From Muribaculaceae bacterium (GTDB taxonomy: Bacteria > Bacteroidota > Bacteroidia > Bacteroidales > Muribaculaceae), in NCBI GenBank assembly GCA_029051445.1, contig JAIDKP010000354.1, forward strand, positions 1 through 12,623: DNA of 12,623 nucleotides, given 5' to 3'. The notes beneath the pieces are model-generated. The model searched no databases, was not told where the DNA came from, and saw only the letters and a list, made by a program, of their open reading frames with translations. The position numbers were made by a program, and so were the translations under genes. Below, piece after piece: positions 1 through 7,021 of the stretch (within the stretch, counting starts at the first letter, position 1; each line of letters starts with the position of its first letter).

Positions 1-374
1 ACCTCTATCTCTGTCGGCAGTCCTGCAAATAAGTAATCTTCTTTGTCTGTGACAATGGCAGGTGTGGCGATTCCGTGAAAGACATCCGACAGATTGTGCA
101 GGTGCGCGCCGAAATGCTGTCCGATCGCCTGATGCCCGAGACAGATACCAAGTATCGGCTTGGTTTCGGCATAGCGCTCAAGCATAGGCATGAGCAGTCC
201 TGCCTCATCGGGAATGCCGGGGCCCGGCGAGATTATTATTTTGTCGTACTCTTTGATCTCGTCAAGAGAAATTGCATCGTTGCGTCTTACCTCGGGTGTT
301 ACTCCCAATAAGCGTAATGTATGCACGATATTGTATGTGAAAGAATCGTAGTTGTCGAAAACGAGAAGTTTCAT
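1..374 (-). CDS. trpG: Anthranilate synthase component II (glutamine amidotransferase), 3' part cut by window edge
   Basis: This subunit hydrolyses glutamine and passes ammonia to TrpE, which makes anthranilate from chorismate in the first committed step of tryptophan synthesis. The visible 124 residues start MKLLVFDNYDSFTYN, the standard TrpG/PabA opening. They contain the oxyanion-hole motif SPGPG (49-53) and the nucleophile elbow GICLGHQAI (76-84) with catalytic Cys78. The His-Glu part of the triad lies beyond the window; family members are about 190-200 residues, so roughly one third is missing. The ATG lies 13 bp after the trpE stop, as expected for a cotranscribed TrpE/TrpG pair. Some organisms use one such subunit for both anthranilate and p-aminobenzoate synthesis. 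The trp operon context favours TrpG. Confidence 0.95.
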   Translation of the reverse strand, partial: MKLLVFDNYDSFTYNIVHTLRLLGVTPEVRRNDAISLDEIKEYDKIIISPGPGIPDEAGLLMPMLERYAETKPILGICLGHQAIGQHFGAHLHNLSDVFHGIATPAIVTDKEDYLFAGLPTEIE

Positions 375-387
375 GGTCGTCAGGTGT

Positions 388-1779
388 TCATGGGTTGAAG
401 CGTGATGCCATCTCTACGGCCTTGCGCAGGGCACCGAGTTTGTTATTGGTCTCCTGCAGTTCTGTCGCGGGCTTTGAGTGGGCTACTATGCCGGCTCCGG
501 CCTGTGAGTATAGCCGTTGGCCTGAGCTGATGAATGTGCGTATCGTGATGGCCTGGTTGATCGAGCCGTCAAACCCGAGATACCCGAGGCATCCGCCATA
601 TATCTTGCGTGAGTGTGGCTCGAGCGAGTCGATAATCTGCATGGCTCTCACTTTGGGTGCTCCGCTGAGAGTTCCGGCAGGAAATGTTGATGCGAATAGC
701 GCGAAAATGTCGGCATCGGAAGGCAGATCGGCCTTCACGCGCGATACCATGTGGATCACATGGGAGTAGTATTGAATCTGCCGCATGAAGTCGATGCTGA
801 CCATGCCTCCTGAGCGGCTGAGGTCGTTGCGGGCAAGATCTACGAGCATGATGTGTTCGGCATTTTCTTTTTCATCGTGAAGCAGAGCTTCGGCAAGTTC
901 GCGGTCGCGTGTGTCATCGCCTGTGCGGCGGAATGTTCCTGCTATAGGGTCGATATAGGCTTTGCCGTCTTTGATGCGCAGATGTGTTTCGGGAGAGGAA
1001 CCGAATACCCTGAACGATGCAAAGTCGAAGTAGAACAGGTAGGGTGAGGGGTTGATGGAACGCAGCGCGCGATAAACATTGAAGTCATCGCCGCGGAACC
1101 CCTGAGAGAAACGTCGTGACGGAACAATCTGAAATACATCTCCGCGTTTGCAATGTGCCACGCTTTTTTCGACGATATGCATGAAGCCGCTGTCGGTGAG
1201 TGTGGATGCCACATCGTCGTCGGGGTAGAACCCGTAAATAGGCATATTGTTGTTTTTCAGTATGCTGACGAGCTTTGATGTCTCAGACTCGGCTCCGTCT
1301 GGAATATTCTCTATAATGGTCATTTCATTGCGGAAGTGGTTGACCTGAATGATGAACCGATAGAAAATATAGAGAATGTCGGGGATATGTGCGAACTCAG
1401 GCGCCGGATTGCTGACAGGTACGGTCGGCTCGAAATACTTTACAGCATCGTAGGCGGTGTATCCAAGGAGACCGTTGGTCGCACCGTTGACAGCAAGGTT
1501 ACTGAACCCCTGTACATAGTCGCGAAGGGATGATATCACATTGTCTGGACTTGCCTTGGTACGTGATGTGTGTCCGTCGGGCCATGTCTGTTGGATCTCG
1601 CCGTTCAGCACCATAAAATGTGCTATCGGATCCACGCCAATGATTGACACCGAATTTTGTGTCGTGTGGTAGTCGGAACTTTCAAGTAGAGCCGACTGTG
1701 GATAGATGTCTCTTATTTTCAGGTATATGCCGACAGGAGTTTCAAGGTCGGCCGGAACCAGTGTAGTGATGGTTTTCAT
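388..1779 (-). CDS. trpE: Anthranilate synthase component I
   Basis: This enzyme converts chorismate plus ammonia (from TrpG) to anthranilate in the cytoplasm. The 463-residue length is normal for an unfused TrpE. The N-terminal domain carries LLESSD (31-36) and the core has NPSPY (243-247); both correspond to the tryptophan-binding feedback site known in enterobacterial TrpE, so allosteric inhibition is likely retained. The chorismate-binding domain shows [10 protein letters not shown] (278-287), [15 protein letters not shown] (305-319), [15 protein letters not shown] (366-380) and [14 protein letters not shown] (427-440). Its ATG overlaps the trpB stop as ATGA (1776-1779), which suggests translational coupling. 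The TrpE-specific LLES and NPSPY elements and the neighbours argue against PabB or isochorismate synthase. Expression should follow the attenuator upstream of trpB. Confidence 0.97.
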   Translation of the reverse strand: MKTITTLVPADLETPVGIYLKIRDIYPQSALLESSDYHTTQNSVSIIGVDPIAHFMVLNGEIQQTWPDGHTSRTKASPDNVISSLRDYVQGFSNLAVNGATNGLLGYTAYDAVKYFEPTVPVSNPAPEFAHIPDILYIFYRFIIQVNHFRNEMTIIENIPDGAESETSKLVSILKNNNMPIYGFYPDDDVASTLTDSGFMHIVEKSVAHCKRGDVFQIVPSRRFSQGFRGDDFNVYRALRSINPSPYLFYFDFASFRVFGSSPETHLRIKDGKAYIDPIAGTFRRTGDDTRDRELAEALLHDEKENAEHIMLVDLARNDLSRSGGMVSIDFMRQIQYYSHVIHMVSRVKADLPSDADIFALFASTFPAGTLSGAPKVRAMQIIDSLEPHSRKIYGGCLGYLGFDGSINQAITIRTFISSGQRLYSQAGAGIVAHSKPATELQETNNKLGALRKAVEMASRFNP

Positions 1780-2972
1780 TTTGCCAGGTGCTCTATGTAG
1801 GTTGCCATATCTTTGTCGCCGCGTCCCGATAGGTTTACCACGACAATATCGTCTTTGTTGAATCTGATCTTTTCAAGTCCGGCAAGGGCATGCGATGATT
1901 CCAGTGCGGGTATGATGCCCTCGTTACGGGTGAGGAACGCCGCTGCCTCCAGAGCCTCGCTGTCGGTTGCGGCGAGTACTTGCGTGCGCCCCGATTCGGC
2001 CAAAAAGGCATGGAGCGGGCCTACTCCCGGGTAGTCGAGTCCTGCCGAGATCGAGTAGGGCTCTATGATCTGTCCGTCGGCGGTCTGCAGCAACATTGTG
2101 CGTGATCCGTGCAGAATGCCGGGAGTTCCGGTGAGTATCGAGGCGGCTGTCATGTCGGTATCGGTGCCGAGTCCGGCAGCCTCGACTGCCACAAGCTTAA
2201 CGTCCGGATTATCGATGAAGTGGTAGAATGCTCCGGCGGCATTGCTTCCGCCGCCTATGCAGGCGATCACATAATCGGGGTTCTCGCGTCCTTCTTTTTC
2301 GAGAAGCTGCGCCTTGATCTCGCGGCTTATCACCGATTGAAAATAGGCTACCATTTCAGGGTATGGGTGAGGTCCTACAGTGCTTCCTATGACGTAAAAT
2401 GTGTCTGTCGGATTGCAGCACCAGTCACGTATGGCCTCATTGGTTGCATCTTTCAGCGTCTTGTTGCCGGAATGTACCGGGCGTACTTCGGCACCAAGCA
2501 TGCGCATGCGCTGCACGTTGGGTTGCTGGCGTTCGACATCGGTAGCACCCATGTACACGACGCATGGCATACCAAGCAGAGCTGCCACGGTCGCAGTGGC
2601 GACACCATGCTGTCCGGCTCCGGTTTCAGCTATAAGGCGTGTCTTGCCCATGCGTTTTGCCAGAAGTGCCGATCCGATCGCATTGTTGATCTTATGTGCG
2701 CCTGTATGGTTAAGATCCTCGCGTTTCAGATAGATGTTTGCTCCGTAGCGGTGTGAAAGGGATTCTGCCTTGTAGAGTGGCGACGGACGTCCTACATAGT
2801 CGGCAAGCAGTGACTCGATTTCGCTTATAAATGTCGGATCGCCGAGGGCCTCGGCAAACGCTTTTCTGAGGTTCATTATATTACTGTGGAGAATTTCCGG
2901 AATGTAGGAACCTCCGAACCGGCCATAAAATCCGTTCTCATCGACCGGCAGTGTTGTTGTCTTGTGATTCAT
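1776..2972 (-). CDS. trpB: Tryptophan synthase beta chain
   Basis: This PLP enzyme condenses indole with serine to give tryptophan; the partner TrpA is expected further along the operon, outside the window. With the start chosen here the protein has 398 residues, the usual TrpB length. Lys94 in HTGAHKINN (89-97) should hold [11 protein letters not shown] (116-123) carries the catalytic Glu116, and GGGSNA (240-245) binds the cofactor phosphate. The reading frame also has an ATG at 2994-2996, but that codon lies in the 3' arm of the attenuator hairpin and would add MVFFLYTD, encoded by the terminator T tract. The ATG at 2970-2972 gives [10 protein letters not shown] and directly follows the terminator, so it is preferred. 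trpB as the first structural gene is a known Bacteroidetes arrangement. The stop overlaps trpE by 4 bp. Confidence 0.97.
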   Translation of the reverse strand: MNHKTTTLPVDENGFYGRFGGSYIPEILHSNIMNLRKAFAEALGDPTFISEIESLLADYVGRPSPLYKAESLSHRYGANIYLKREDLNHTGAHKINNAIGSALLAKRMGKTRLIAETGAGQHGVATATVAALLGMPCVVYMGATDVERQQPNVQRMRMLGAEVRPVHSGNKTLKDATNEAIRDWCCNPTDTFYVIGSTVGPHPYPEMVAYFQSVISREIKAQLLEKEGRENPDYVIACIGGGSNAAGAFYHFIDNPDVKLVAVEAAGLGTDTDMTAASILTGTPGILHGSRTMLLQTADGQIIEPYSISAGLDYPGVGPLHAFLAESGRTQVLAATDSEALEAAAFLTRNEGIIPALESSHALAGLEKIRFNKDDIVVVNLSGRGDKDMATYIEHLAK

Positions 2973-2980
2973 GTCAGTAT

Positions 2981-3033
2981 ATAAAAAGAAAACCATCGAT
3001 GGTCAGTCTGTTAAACCGGATCCATCGATGGTT
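2981..3033 (-). terminator. Rho-independent terminator (attenuator) in the trp leader
   Basis: On the minus strand a perfect 12-bp stem, AACCATCGATGG (3022-3033) with CCATCGATGGTT (2991-3002), encloses a 19-nt loop. It is followed at once by TTCTTTTT (2983-2990), a T-rich tract. The structure ends 8 bp before the trpB ATG and about 50 bp after the stop of the Trp-rich leader ORF. That is the layout of a conditional terminator. It should also stop read-through from the gene upstream (3234-3851). Stem, T tract and position are seen directly; conditional use is inferred. Confidence 0.9.
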
Positions 3034-3109
3034 GTAAGTATTGTTGTATATCGTTAAGTCATGCGGAAAAAAGTACACACGTCAACGCCATCGGGAGGGA
3101 TCCTTCCGA
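3018..3109 (-). promoter_or_regulatory. Antiterminator and pause hairpin of the trp attenuator
   Basis: Two further structures share bases with the leader ORF and the terminator. First, TCGGAAGGATCCCTCCCGA (3091-3109) folds into a 7-bp hairpin with one A-C mismatch and a 3-nt loop. It starts 3 nt after the tandem Trp codons and fits a pause (1:2) hairpin. Second, the end of the leader ORF can pair with the 5' arm of the terminator: GGATCC (3098-3103) with GGATCC (3018-3023), CGATG (3089-3093) with CATCG (3026-3030), and GTTG (3083-3086) with CAAC (3031-3034). This pairing excludes the terminator stem. A ribosome stalled at Trp13-14 leaves it free; a ribosome at the stop codon covers its 5' half. 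Confidence 0.8.
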
Positions 3110-3153
3110 CGCCACCAATAAAACTTGCTGTTGAAGTTTGGTATTGTTGACAT
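3082..3153 (-). CDS. trpL: trp operon leader peptide (23 residues, WW and W)
   Basis: This short ORF of 23 codons, ATG at 3151-3153 and TGA at 3082-3084, lies between the trp promoter and the attenuator. Residues 9-16 are SKFYWWRR and residues 20-23 are SRWR, giving Trp13, Trp14 and Trp22. Three tryptophans in 23 residues, two of them adjacent, are far above normal use and are the hallmark of a ribosome-mediated attenuation sensor. The peptide itself probably has no function; the ribosome's position on these codons would decide between terminator and antiterminator. The ATG is about 27 nt from the predicted transcription start. No clear Shine-Dalgarno is seen, which is normal for Bacteroidetes. 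The call rests on sequence layout only, with no database comparison. Confidence 0.88.
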   Translation of the reverse strand: MSTIPNFNSKFYWWRRKDPSRWR

Positions 3154-3185
3154 GTTTTTGATGAGATATTTATATTATTTCAATG

Positions 3186-3217
3186 CAAAAATATGGCAGT
3201 ATACTGTTATATGCAAA
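3186..3217 (-). promoter_or_regulatory. trp operon promoter (Bacteroidetes -33/-7 type)
   Basis: On the minus strand a -33 TTTG (3214-3217) and a -7 TATTTTTG (3186-3193, matching TAnnTTTG) are separated by 20 bp, the spacing of the primary sigma factor promoter in Bacteroidetes. Transcription should start near 3179-3181 and give a leader of about 207 nt before trpB. The -33 box lies only 16 bp past the stop of the upstream gene, so the trp operon has its own promoter in a short gap. Confidence 0.75.
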
Positions 3218-3222
3218 TTTTT

Positions 3223-3248
3223 ACTTGATTTTTTTACTTGATTTTTTT
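3223..3248. repeat. Perfect 13-bp tandem duplication at the end of the DUF4923 gene
   Basis: ACTTGATTTTTTT occurs twice in a row (3223-3235 and 3236-3248). The right copy encodes the last residues of the minus-strand gene (IK, then TAA at 3234-3236) and the left copy lies just past its stop. Because each unit carries its own AAG-TAA end, gain or loss of a copy would leave the protein end unchanged. It may reflect replication slippage at the poly-T runs. The left copy is about 5 bp from the trp -33 box. Confidence 0.85.
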
Positions 3249-3851
3249 CAATACAAATCCGGCGGTGAGTCCGTCATAGGAGTTCAGTATGGATGACACT
3301 GATTTCATAGAGGAATTACCGGTGACTGATGCTATGGTGTTTACGAGGCTGATCAGTTTAGAAACATCGAACGTGACTTTTATTTGTCCTGTCGCAGTCT
3401 TTGAGATGTAGGCATTTAGTGATCCGGCACTTATCTTGCCAATTGCCTTAAATTTAAAAACAAATTCTCCGTCGTTCTCTCCCCGGACTATTTCGCCGGA
3501 GAAGGAAATCTTCTTCAATGCCATTTTGAAGGTGGCGGCAGAGTCAACTGCAAGAGTCATGTTGTCGAGACCGACAGTGCTATAATACGGGCGAAGTTTA
3601 TCGACAATGGTTGTCGAGGCTACTGAGCCTCCGGCTTTTTTGAGCAGGTTGTCACTCTTGAATTCAACAGCCGGTTCCACATATGTCCAGTTTCCTTCAA
3701 GATCAGCAATTGTGACTTTGCCAGAGCCGAGCACATTATTGGCGACTGTGCCGAGTTTGGAGAGAATATCGGAGACCGACTGTGCCGATGCCGTGTTGGG
3801 GGTGATGATTATGGCACTTATAATGGCAAACAGAAGTATAAGTTGTTTCAT
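3234..3851 (-). CDS. Exported DUF4923 family protein
   Basis: The function is unknown. The 205-residue protein starts with a signal peptide: MKQ, a hydrophobic stretch LILLFAIISAIII, then TASAQS with a likely cleavage after TASA or AQ around residues 22-25. There is no lipobox Cys, so a periplasmic or surface location is inferred. The rest resembles DUF4923 as I know it from Bacteroidetes: an early GNWTYVEPAVEF segment (54-65), SDNLLKKAGG (66-75), a middle strand-rich part with AFKM/FSGEI-type sheets, and a closing LNSYDGLTAGFVLKKIK. The overall look is a lipocalin-like or beta-barrel fold, which is inference. The ATG lies 9 bp after the M20 gene stop, so it is probably the last gene of the long minus-strand operon. 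The trp promoter starts right behind it and no terminator of its own was seen. Confidence 0.8.
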   Translation of the reverse strand: MKQLILLFAIISAIIITPNTASAQSVSDILSKLGTVANNVLGSGKVTIADLEGNWTYVEPAVEFKSDNLLKKAGGSVASTTIVDKLRPYYSTVGLDNMTLAVDSAATFKMALKKISFSGEIVRGENDGEFVFKFKAIGKISAGSLNAYISKTATGQIKVTFDVSKLISLVNTIASVTGNSSMKSVSSILNSYDGLTAGFVLKKIK

Positions 3852-3860
3852 GTACTTGTT

Positions 3861-4943
3861 TTATTTGAGAATGGCGATGTAGGTGTCAATAGCCTCCCGG
3901 AGTTCGTCAAGACCTATATACTCGTCGGATGAGTGGGAGCGTGCCGAGTCACCTGGCCCGGCCTTGAGCGAGGGCCATGGCATAAGTGCCTGATCGGAGA
4001 GAGTGGGTGAGCCGAAAGGCTCGAGGCCGAGCATGGCAAAACGAGCGACAAGTTGATCATCGGGCGAAATTGATGACGGATTCAGTCTTGTGGAGCGTGC
4101 CTTTATGTCGACATCGGGTACTGCCTGCTTTATCATGTCAAGTGTCTCGATGTTGGAGTAGGCATCGGTAGTCCGCACATCGGCGACAAACTTGCATAAG
4201 TCGGGCACGACATTGTGTTGCGTACCGGCTTCGACCTGTGTCACTGATATTTTGACCGGACCGAGCATCTCGGATTCGACAGGAAATCGGAGTGACCGCA
4301 TAGCGGAGATGGCCGGCAGGGCTTTGTAGATTGCGTTGACACCCTCGTCTCTTGCGGCATGGCCTGAAACTCCATGCACTTCACAGTCAAGCACCATAAG
4401 ACCTTTTTCAGCAATTGCAGGCCGCATACCGGTTGGCTCTCCTACAAGAGCTTTGTCAATGTGCGGAAGCAGAGGTACCATCATTTCCATGCCGCCGCGT
4501 CCGCTCACTTCCTCTTCACATGATGCAAGAAAAATCGGATTGCACGACGATGGCATGCCGGTGTGCAGGAAATGAATGAATGTTACTGCCAATGACACAA
4601 GTGAGGCTCCGGCATCGTTGCTGCCTAATCCGTATAGACGGTTTCGTGTCTCATCTACGGTCGGTGTGAACGGGTCAAGAGTCCATCCTGCCGATGGCTT
4701 TACTGTATCGATGTGGCTGTTGAGAAGCAATGTGGGCAGGCCGGTGCGCGGTGCTGCGGCGGGTACGGCGAGTATGTTGTTGCCGTGTCGTGTAACCTGT
4801 GCTTTGTCGCCGCACTGTCTATGCATGAAGTCTTCCAGCAGGTCGGCGGCTTTATTCTCATCGCGACTTATGCGTGGAATTGCAATCAAGCCCTTGAGCA
4901 GGTCAAGGGCTTGATAGAACAGTTCGTCACGATTATCGTTCAT
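3861..4943 (-). CDS. M20 family metallo-deacylase (ArgE/DapE-like)
   Basis: This predicted cytoplasmic two-metal hydrolase removes an acyl group from an amino acid or small peptide. At 360 residues it has the family fold in order: metal ligand His77 and Asp79 in NSHIDTVKP (75-83), bridging Asp110 in GLGSNDAGAS, catalytic Glu143 with Glu144 in SCEEEVSGRGG, metal ligand Glu169 in LVGEPT, the dimerisation insert around GVSGHAARDEG (191-201), and the last ligand His337 in RSHSSDEY. All key residues are present. The substrate is uncertain: ArgE-type N-acyl-ornithine or N-acyl-citrulline deacylase is my first guess, since Bacteroides are known to use N-succinylated arginine intermediates; DapE or a peptidase is also possible. 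No arg or dap gene is nearby. The ATG overlaps the glmM stop (ATGA, 4940-4943), so the two are likely coupled. Confidence 0.88.
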   Translation of the reverse strand: MNDNRDELFYQALDLLKGLIAIPRISRDENKAADLLEDFMHRQCGDKAQVTRHGNNILAVPAAAPRTGLPTLLLNSHIDTVKPSAGWTLDPFTPTVDETRNRLYGLGSNDAGASLVSLAVTFIHFLHTGMPSSCNPIFLASCEEEVSGRGGMEMMVPLLPHIDKALVGEPTGMRPAIAEKGLMVLDCEVHGVSGHAARDEGVNAIYKALPAISAMRSLRFPVESEMLGPVKISVTQVEAGTQHNVVPDLCKFVADVRTTDAYSNIETLDMIKQAVPDVDIKARSTRLNPSSISPDDQLVARFAMLGLEPFGSPTLSDQALMPWPSLKAGPGDSARSHSSDEYIGLDELREAIDTYIAILK

Positions 4944-6334
4944 CGTGTCGTGATTTCATTGACAACAGCAATGATGTCGTCGGCCAGTTTCTGTGCGTCT
5001 TCCATTGTGTGAGCCTCTGAGTAAATACGTATGATAGGCTCGGTGTTGGATTTGCGCAGGTGTACCCATGCATCGGGGAAATCGATTTTCACTCCATCGA
5101 TATCTGTGATCTTCTCGCATGAATACTTTTCTTTGATGGCCTCAAGGATCGCGTCGACGTTGATATCGGGGGTGAGCTGAACTTTGTTCTTTGCGATCGC
5201 ATAGGCAGGATAGCGCTTTTTGAGCTCGCTTACCGAAACTTTCTCATGGGCAAGGTGAGACAGGAACAGTGCTACACCCACGAGCGCGTCACGACCGGCA
5301 TGAATTGCGGGATATATGACTCCTCCGTTGCCTTCGCCTCCGATGACGGCACCGGTGCGGCGCATTTCGGTGACAACGTTTACCTCGCCTACGGCAGCGG
5401 CTGTGTAGGTGCAACCGAGGGCTTCGGTGACATCACGCAATGCGCGCGAAGAGCTGAGGTTGCTGACAGTCGCGCCGGGGGTATGCCGGAGGACATAGTC
5501 GGCAATTGCCACAAGTGTATATTCCTCGACAAACATTTCACCGTTCTCCATCACGATGGCAAGACGGTCGACATCGGGATCGACAACAAATCCTACATCG
5601 GCGATACCTGAACGCATCAGGTCGGAAATCTGTGTAAGGTTTTCAGGGATAGGCTCTGGAGTATGTGCGAAGCGTCCGTTGGGCTCGCAGTTGAGTTCTA
5701 CGACTTCCTTGACGCCGAGAGCGCGCAGGAGTGCCGGAATAGCTGTGCCTCCGACAGAATTGACAGCGTCTACAGCAACTCGAAATCCGGCTGCTGCTAT
5801 TGCCTCACGGTCTACGAGCGGCAGCGCGAGCACAGCATCGATGTGACGGCGCAGCCATGTCTCGTTGTGCTGTATAGAGCCTATTTTATCTATTTCGGCG
5901 AATGTGAAGTCATCTTCAGCTGCTATGCGGAGCACTTCTTTGCCCTGCGCGTCATTGAGGAATTCGCCTTTTGAGTCGAGGAGCTTCAGGGCGTTCCATT
6001 GCGACGGGTTGTGTGATGCGGTGATAATGATGCCTCCGCACGCGTCTTCGCCGGTAACTGCTATTTCGGTAGTGGGGGTTGTCGCAAGTCCGATGTTGAT
6101 GACTTCAAATCCCATGGCTGCGAGTGTTGATGTCACAAGCTGTGAGACGATGGGGCCTGAAAGTCGTGCGTCGCGGCCTACAACAATGCGTCGTGGTTTG
6201 TCGGCAGGTGTCGATCTGTCGATAAAAGCGGCATATGCAGCCGTGAATTTTACAATGTCTACAGGAGAGAGGCCTTCGCCGGGCTTCCCGCCTATCGTTC
6301 CGCGAATACCGGAGATGGATTTTATGAGAGCCAT
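4940..6334 (-). CDS. glmM: Phosphoglucosamine mutase / phosphohexomutase
   Basis: This enzyme is predicted to interconvert glucosamine-6-phosphate and glucosamine-1-phosphate, feeding UDP-GlcNAc for peptidoglycan and lipid A. The 464-residue protein shows the four-domain alpha-D-phosphohexomutase motifs: the N-terminal SGIRGTIGG (8-16), active serine Ser107 in TASHNP (105-110), metal loop DPDVDR (252-257), sugar loop EGNGG (334-338) and the phosphate-binding RKSNTEPIIRIYSE (427-440). The sugar loop is not the GEQSGH form of classical GlmM. It resembles phosphomannomutase/phosphoglucomutase-type members that Bacteroidetes genomes usually annotate as GlmM, so phosphomannomutase or mixed activity cannot be excluded. 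No other GlmM is visible here. A 57-bp gap separates it from the lipoprotein gene upstream, with no clear promoter. Confidence 0.88.
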   Translation of the reverse strand: MALIKSISGIRGTIGGKPGEGLSPVDIVKFTAAYAAFIDRSTPADKPRRIVVGRDARLSGPIVSQLVTSTLAAMGFEVINIGLATTPTTEIAVTGEDACGGIIITASHNPSQWNALKLLDSKGEFLNDAQGKEVLRIAAEDDFTFAEIDKIGSIQHNETWLRRHIDAVLALPLVDREAIAAAGFRVAVDAVNSVGGTAIPALLRALGVKEVVELNCEPNGRFAHTPEPIPENLTQISDLMRSGIADVGFVVDPDVDRLAIVMENGEMFVEEYTLVAIADYVLRHTPGATVSNLSSSRALRDVTEALGCTYTAAAVGEVNVVTEMRRTGAVIGGEGNGGVIYPAIHAGRDALVGVALFLSHLAHEKVSVSELKKRYPAYAIAKNKVQLTPDINVDAILEAIKEKYSCEKITDIDGVKIDFPDAWVHLRKSNTEPIIRIYSEAHTMEDAQKLADDIIAVVNEITTR

Positions 6335-6391
6335 TTTGACAGGTTTATGTATGGTGTTAAAAATGGAGAGTCGGTTTATTTTTGTACGATC

Positions 6392-6976
6392 TTATGTCTG
6401 GGCACGGAAGTAGCGCAGATTGTAGAGGTATGGCACGACGTTGGCAAGCTCTTCGGTAATGCCCACCTGTGATTTTACTACAAGATTGACGCGGCAGTCT
6501 ATGCCGAGAAATTTGAGCGGTTCCTGAATGCCTGTGCCGTAGTACGCATACGATGTGAGTGTGAAATTCTGAAATCTGAAACTTGTCGGCATTATCGACA
6601 TGTCGATGTCGTTTCCTTCTGATTCAGTTTCTCCTGTCTTCCACAATACCGTCAGGTTTGTGCGCATGAAGCGGAAGTATATCAGATCGTCGTAAACGGC
6701 TTTGTCGGATTTTGTTCCAGGATCGATTACCTGCATGTAGAGTGTGCCTTCTTCATTCAGACGGTAATATGGAGCGTTTTCTCCGAATTCAAATACGGAG
6801 TCTTCCGGGATGGAATTAATTACGCGATGGTTGGCCAAAAAAGAGTTTACGGCATGGTCTTCTTCATTAAGCCGCTGAGAGTAGCTCTTGCGGCTTGAAC
6901 ATGAAGACAGCATTGCAGCCGCAATGGGTATGAGCAATGCGATAAGAGGCAGTATTCTGTATTTTCTTTTAGTCAT
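6392..6976 (-). CDS. DUF4827 family lipoprotein
   Basis: The function is unknown. The 194-residue protein begins with basic MTKRKYR, a hydrophobic stretch (9-22) and a lipobox LSSC with Cys26, so it should be a signal peptidase II lipoprotein. The residues after Cys are SSRKSYSQ, without the acidic patch linked to surface export in Bacteroidetes, so a periplasmic face is more likely. The mature part (about 168 residues) is mixed alpha/beta and includes an NEEDHAVNSFLA segment (37-48) that matches my memory of DUF4827. A short conserved block (QEPLKFLGIDCRVNLVVKSQ) near the C-terminus gives the look of an FKBP-like or assembly-factor domain; that is a weak inference. It sits between the DHH phosphoesterase and glmM, a neighbourhood I recall from other Bacteroidales, which suggests an envelope role. 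Confidence 0.8.
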   Translation of the reverse strand: MTKRKYRILPLIALLIPIAAAMLSSCSSRKSYSQRLNEEDHAVNSFLANHRVINSIPEDSVFEFGENAPYYRLNEEGTLYMQVIDPGTKSDKAVYDDLIYFRFMRTNLTVLWKTGETESEGNDIDMSIMPTSFRFQNFTLTSYAYYGTGIQEPLKFLGIDCRVNLVVKSQVGITEELANVVPYLYNLRYFRAQT

Positions 6977-7021
6977 ACTGGAATATTGGGGGTAGAGTCT
7001 GTATTCTTGGATTGTGTTGTT

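Noticed and set aside
2109..2756. 215-codon open frame antisense to trpB
   Set aside because: It is fully inside trpB, Cys- and His-rich without domain logic, and explained by trpB codon use.
2991..3033. Repeated CCATCGATGG palindromes considered as a repressor operator pair (TrpR-like)
   Set aside because: The two copies form a perfect stem followed by a T tract downstream of a Trp-rich ORF and well past the promoter, so an RNA terminator explains them better.
5865..6413. 182-codon open frame antisense to glmM
   Set aside because: It overlaps the conserved active-site region of glmM on the other strand and shows no family motif.
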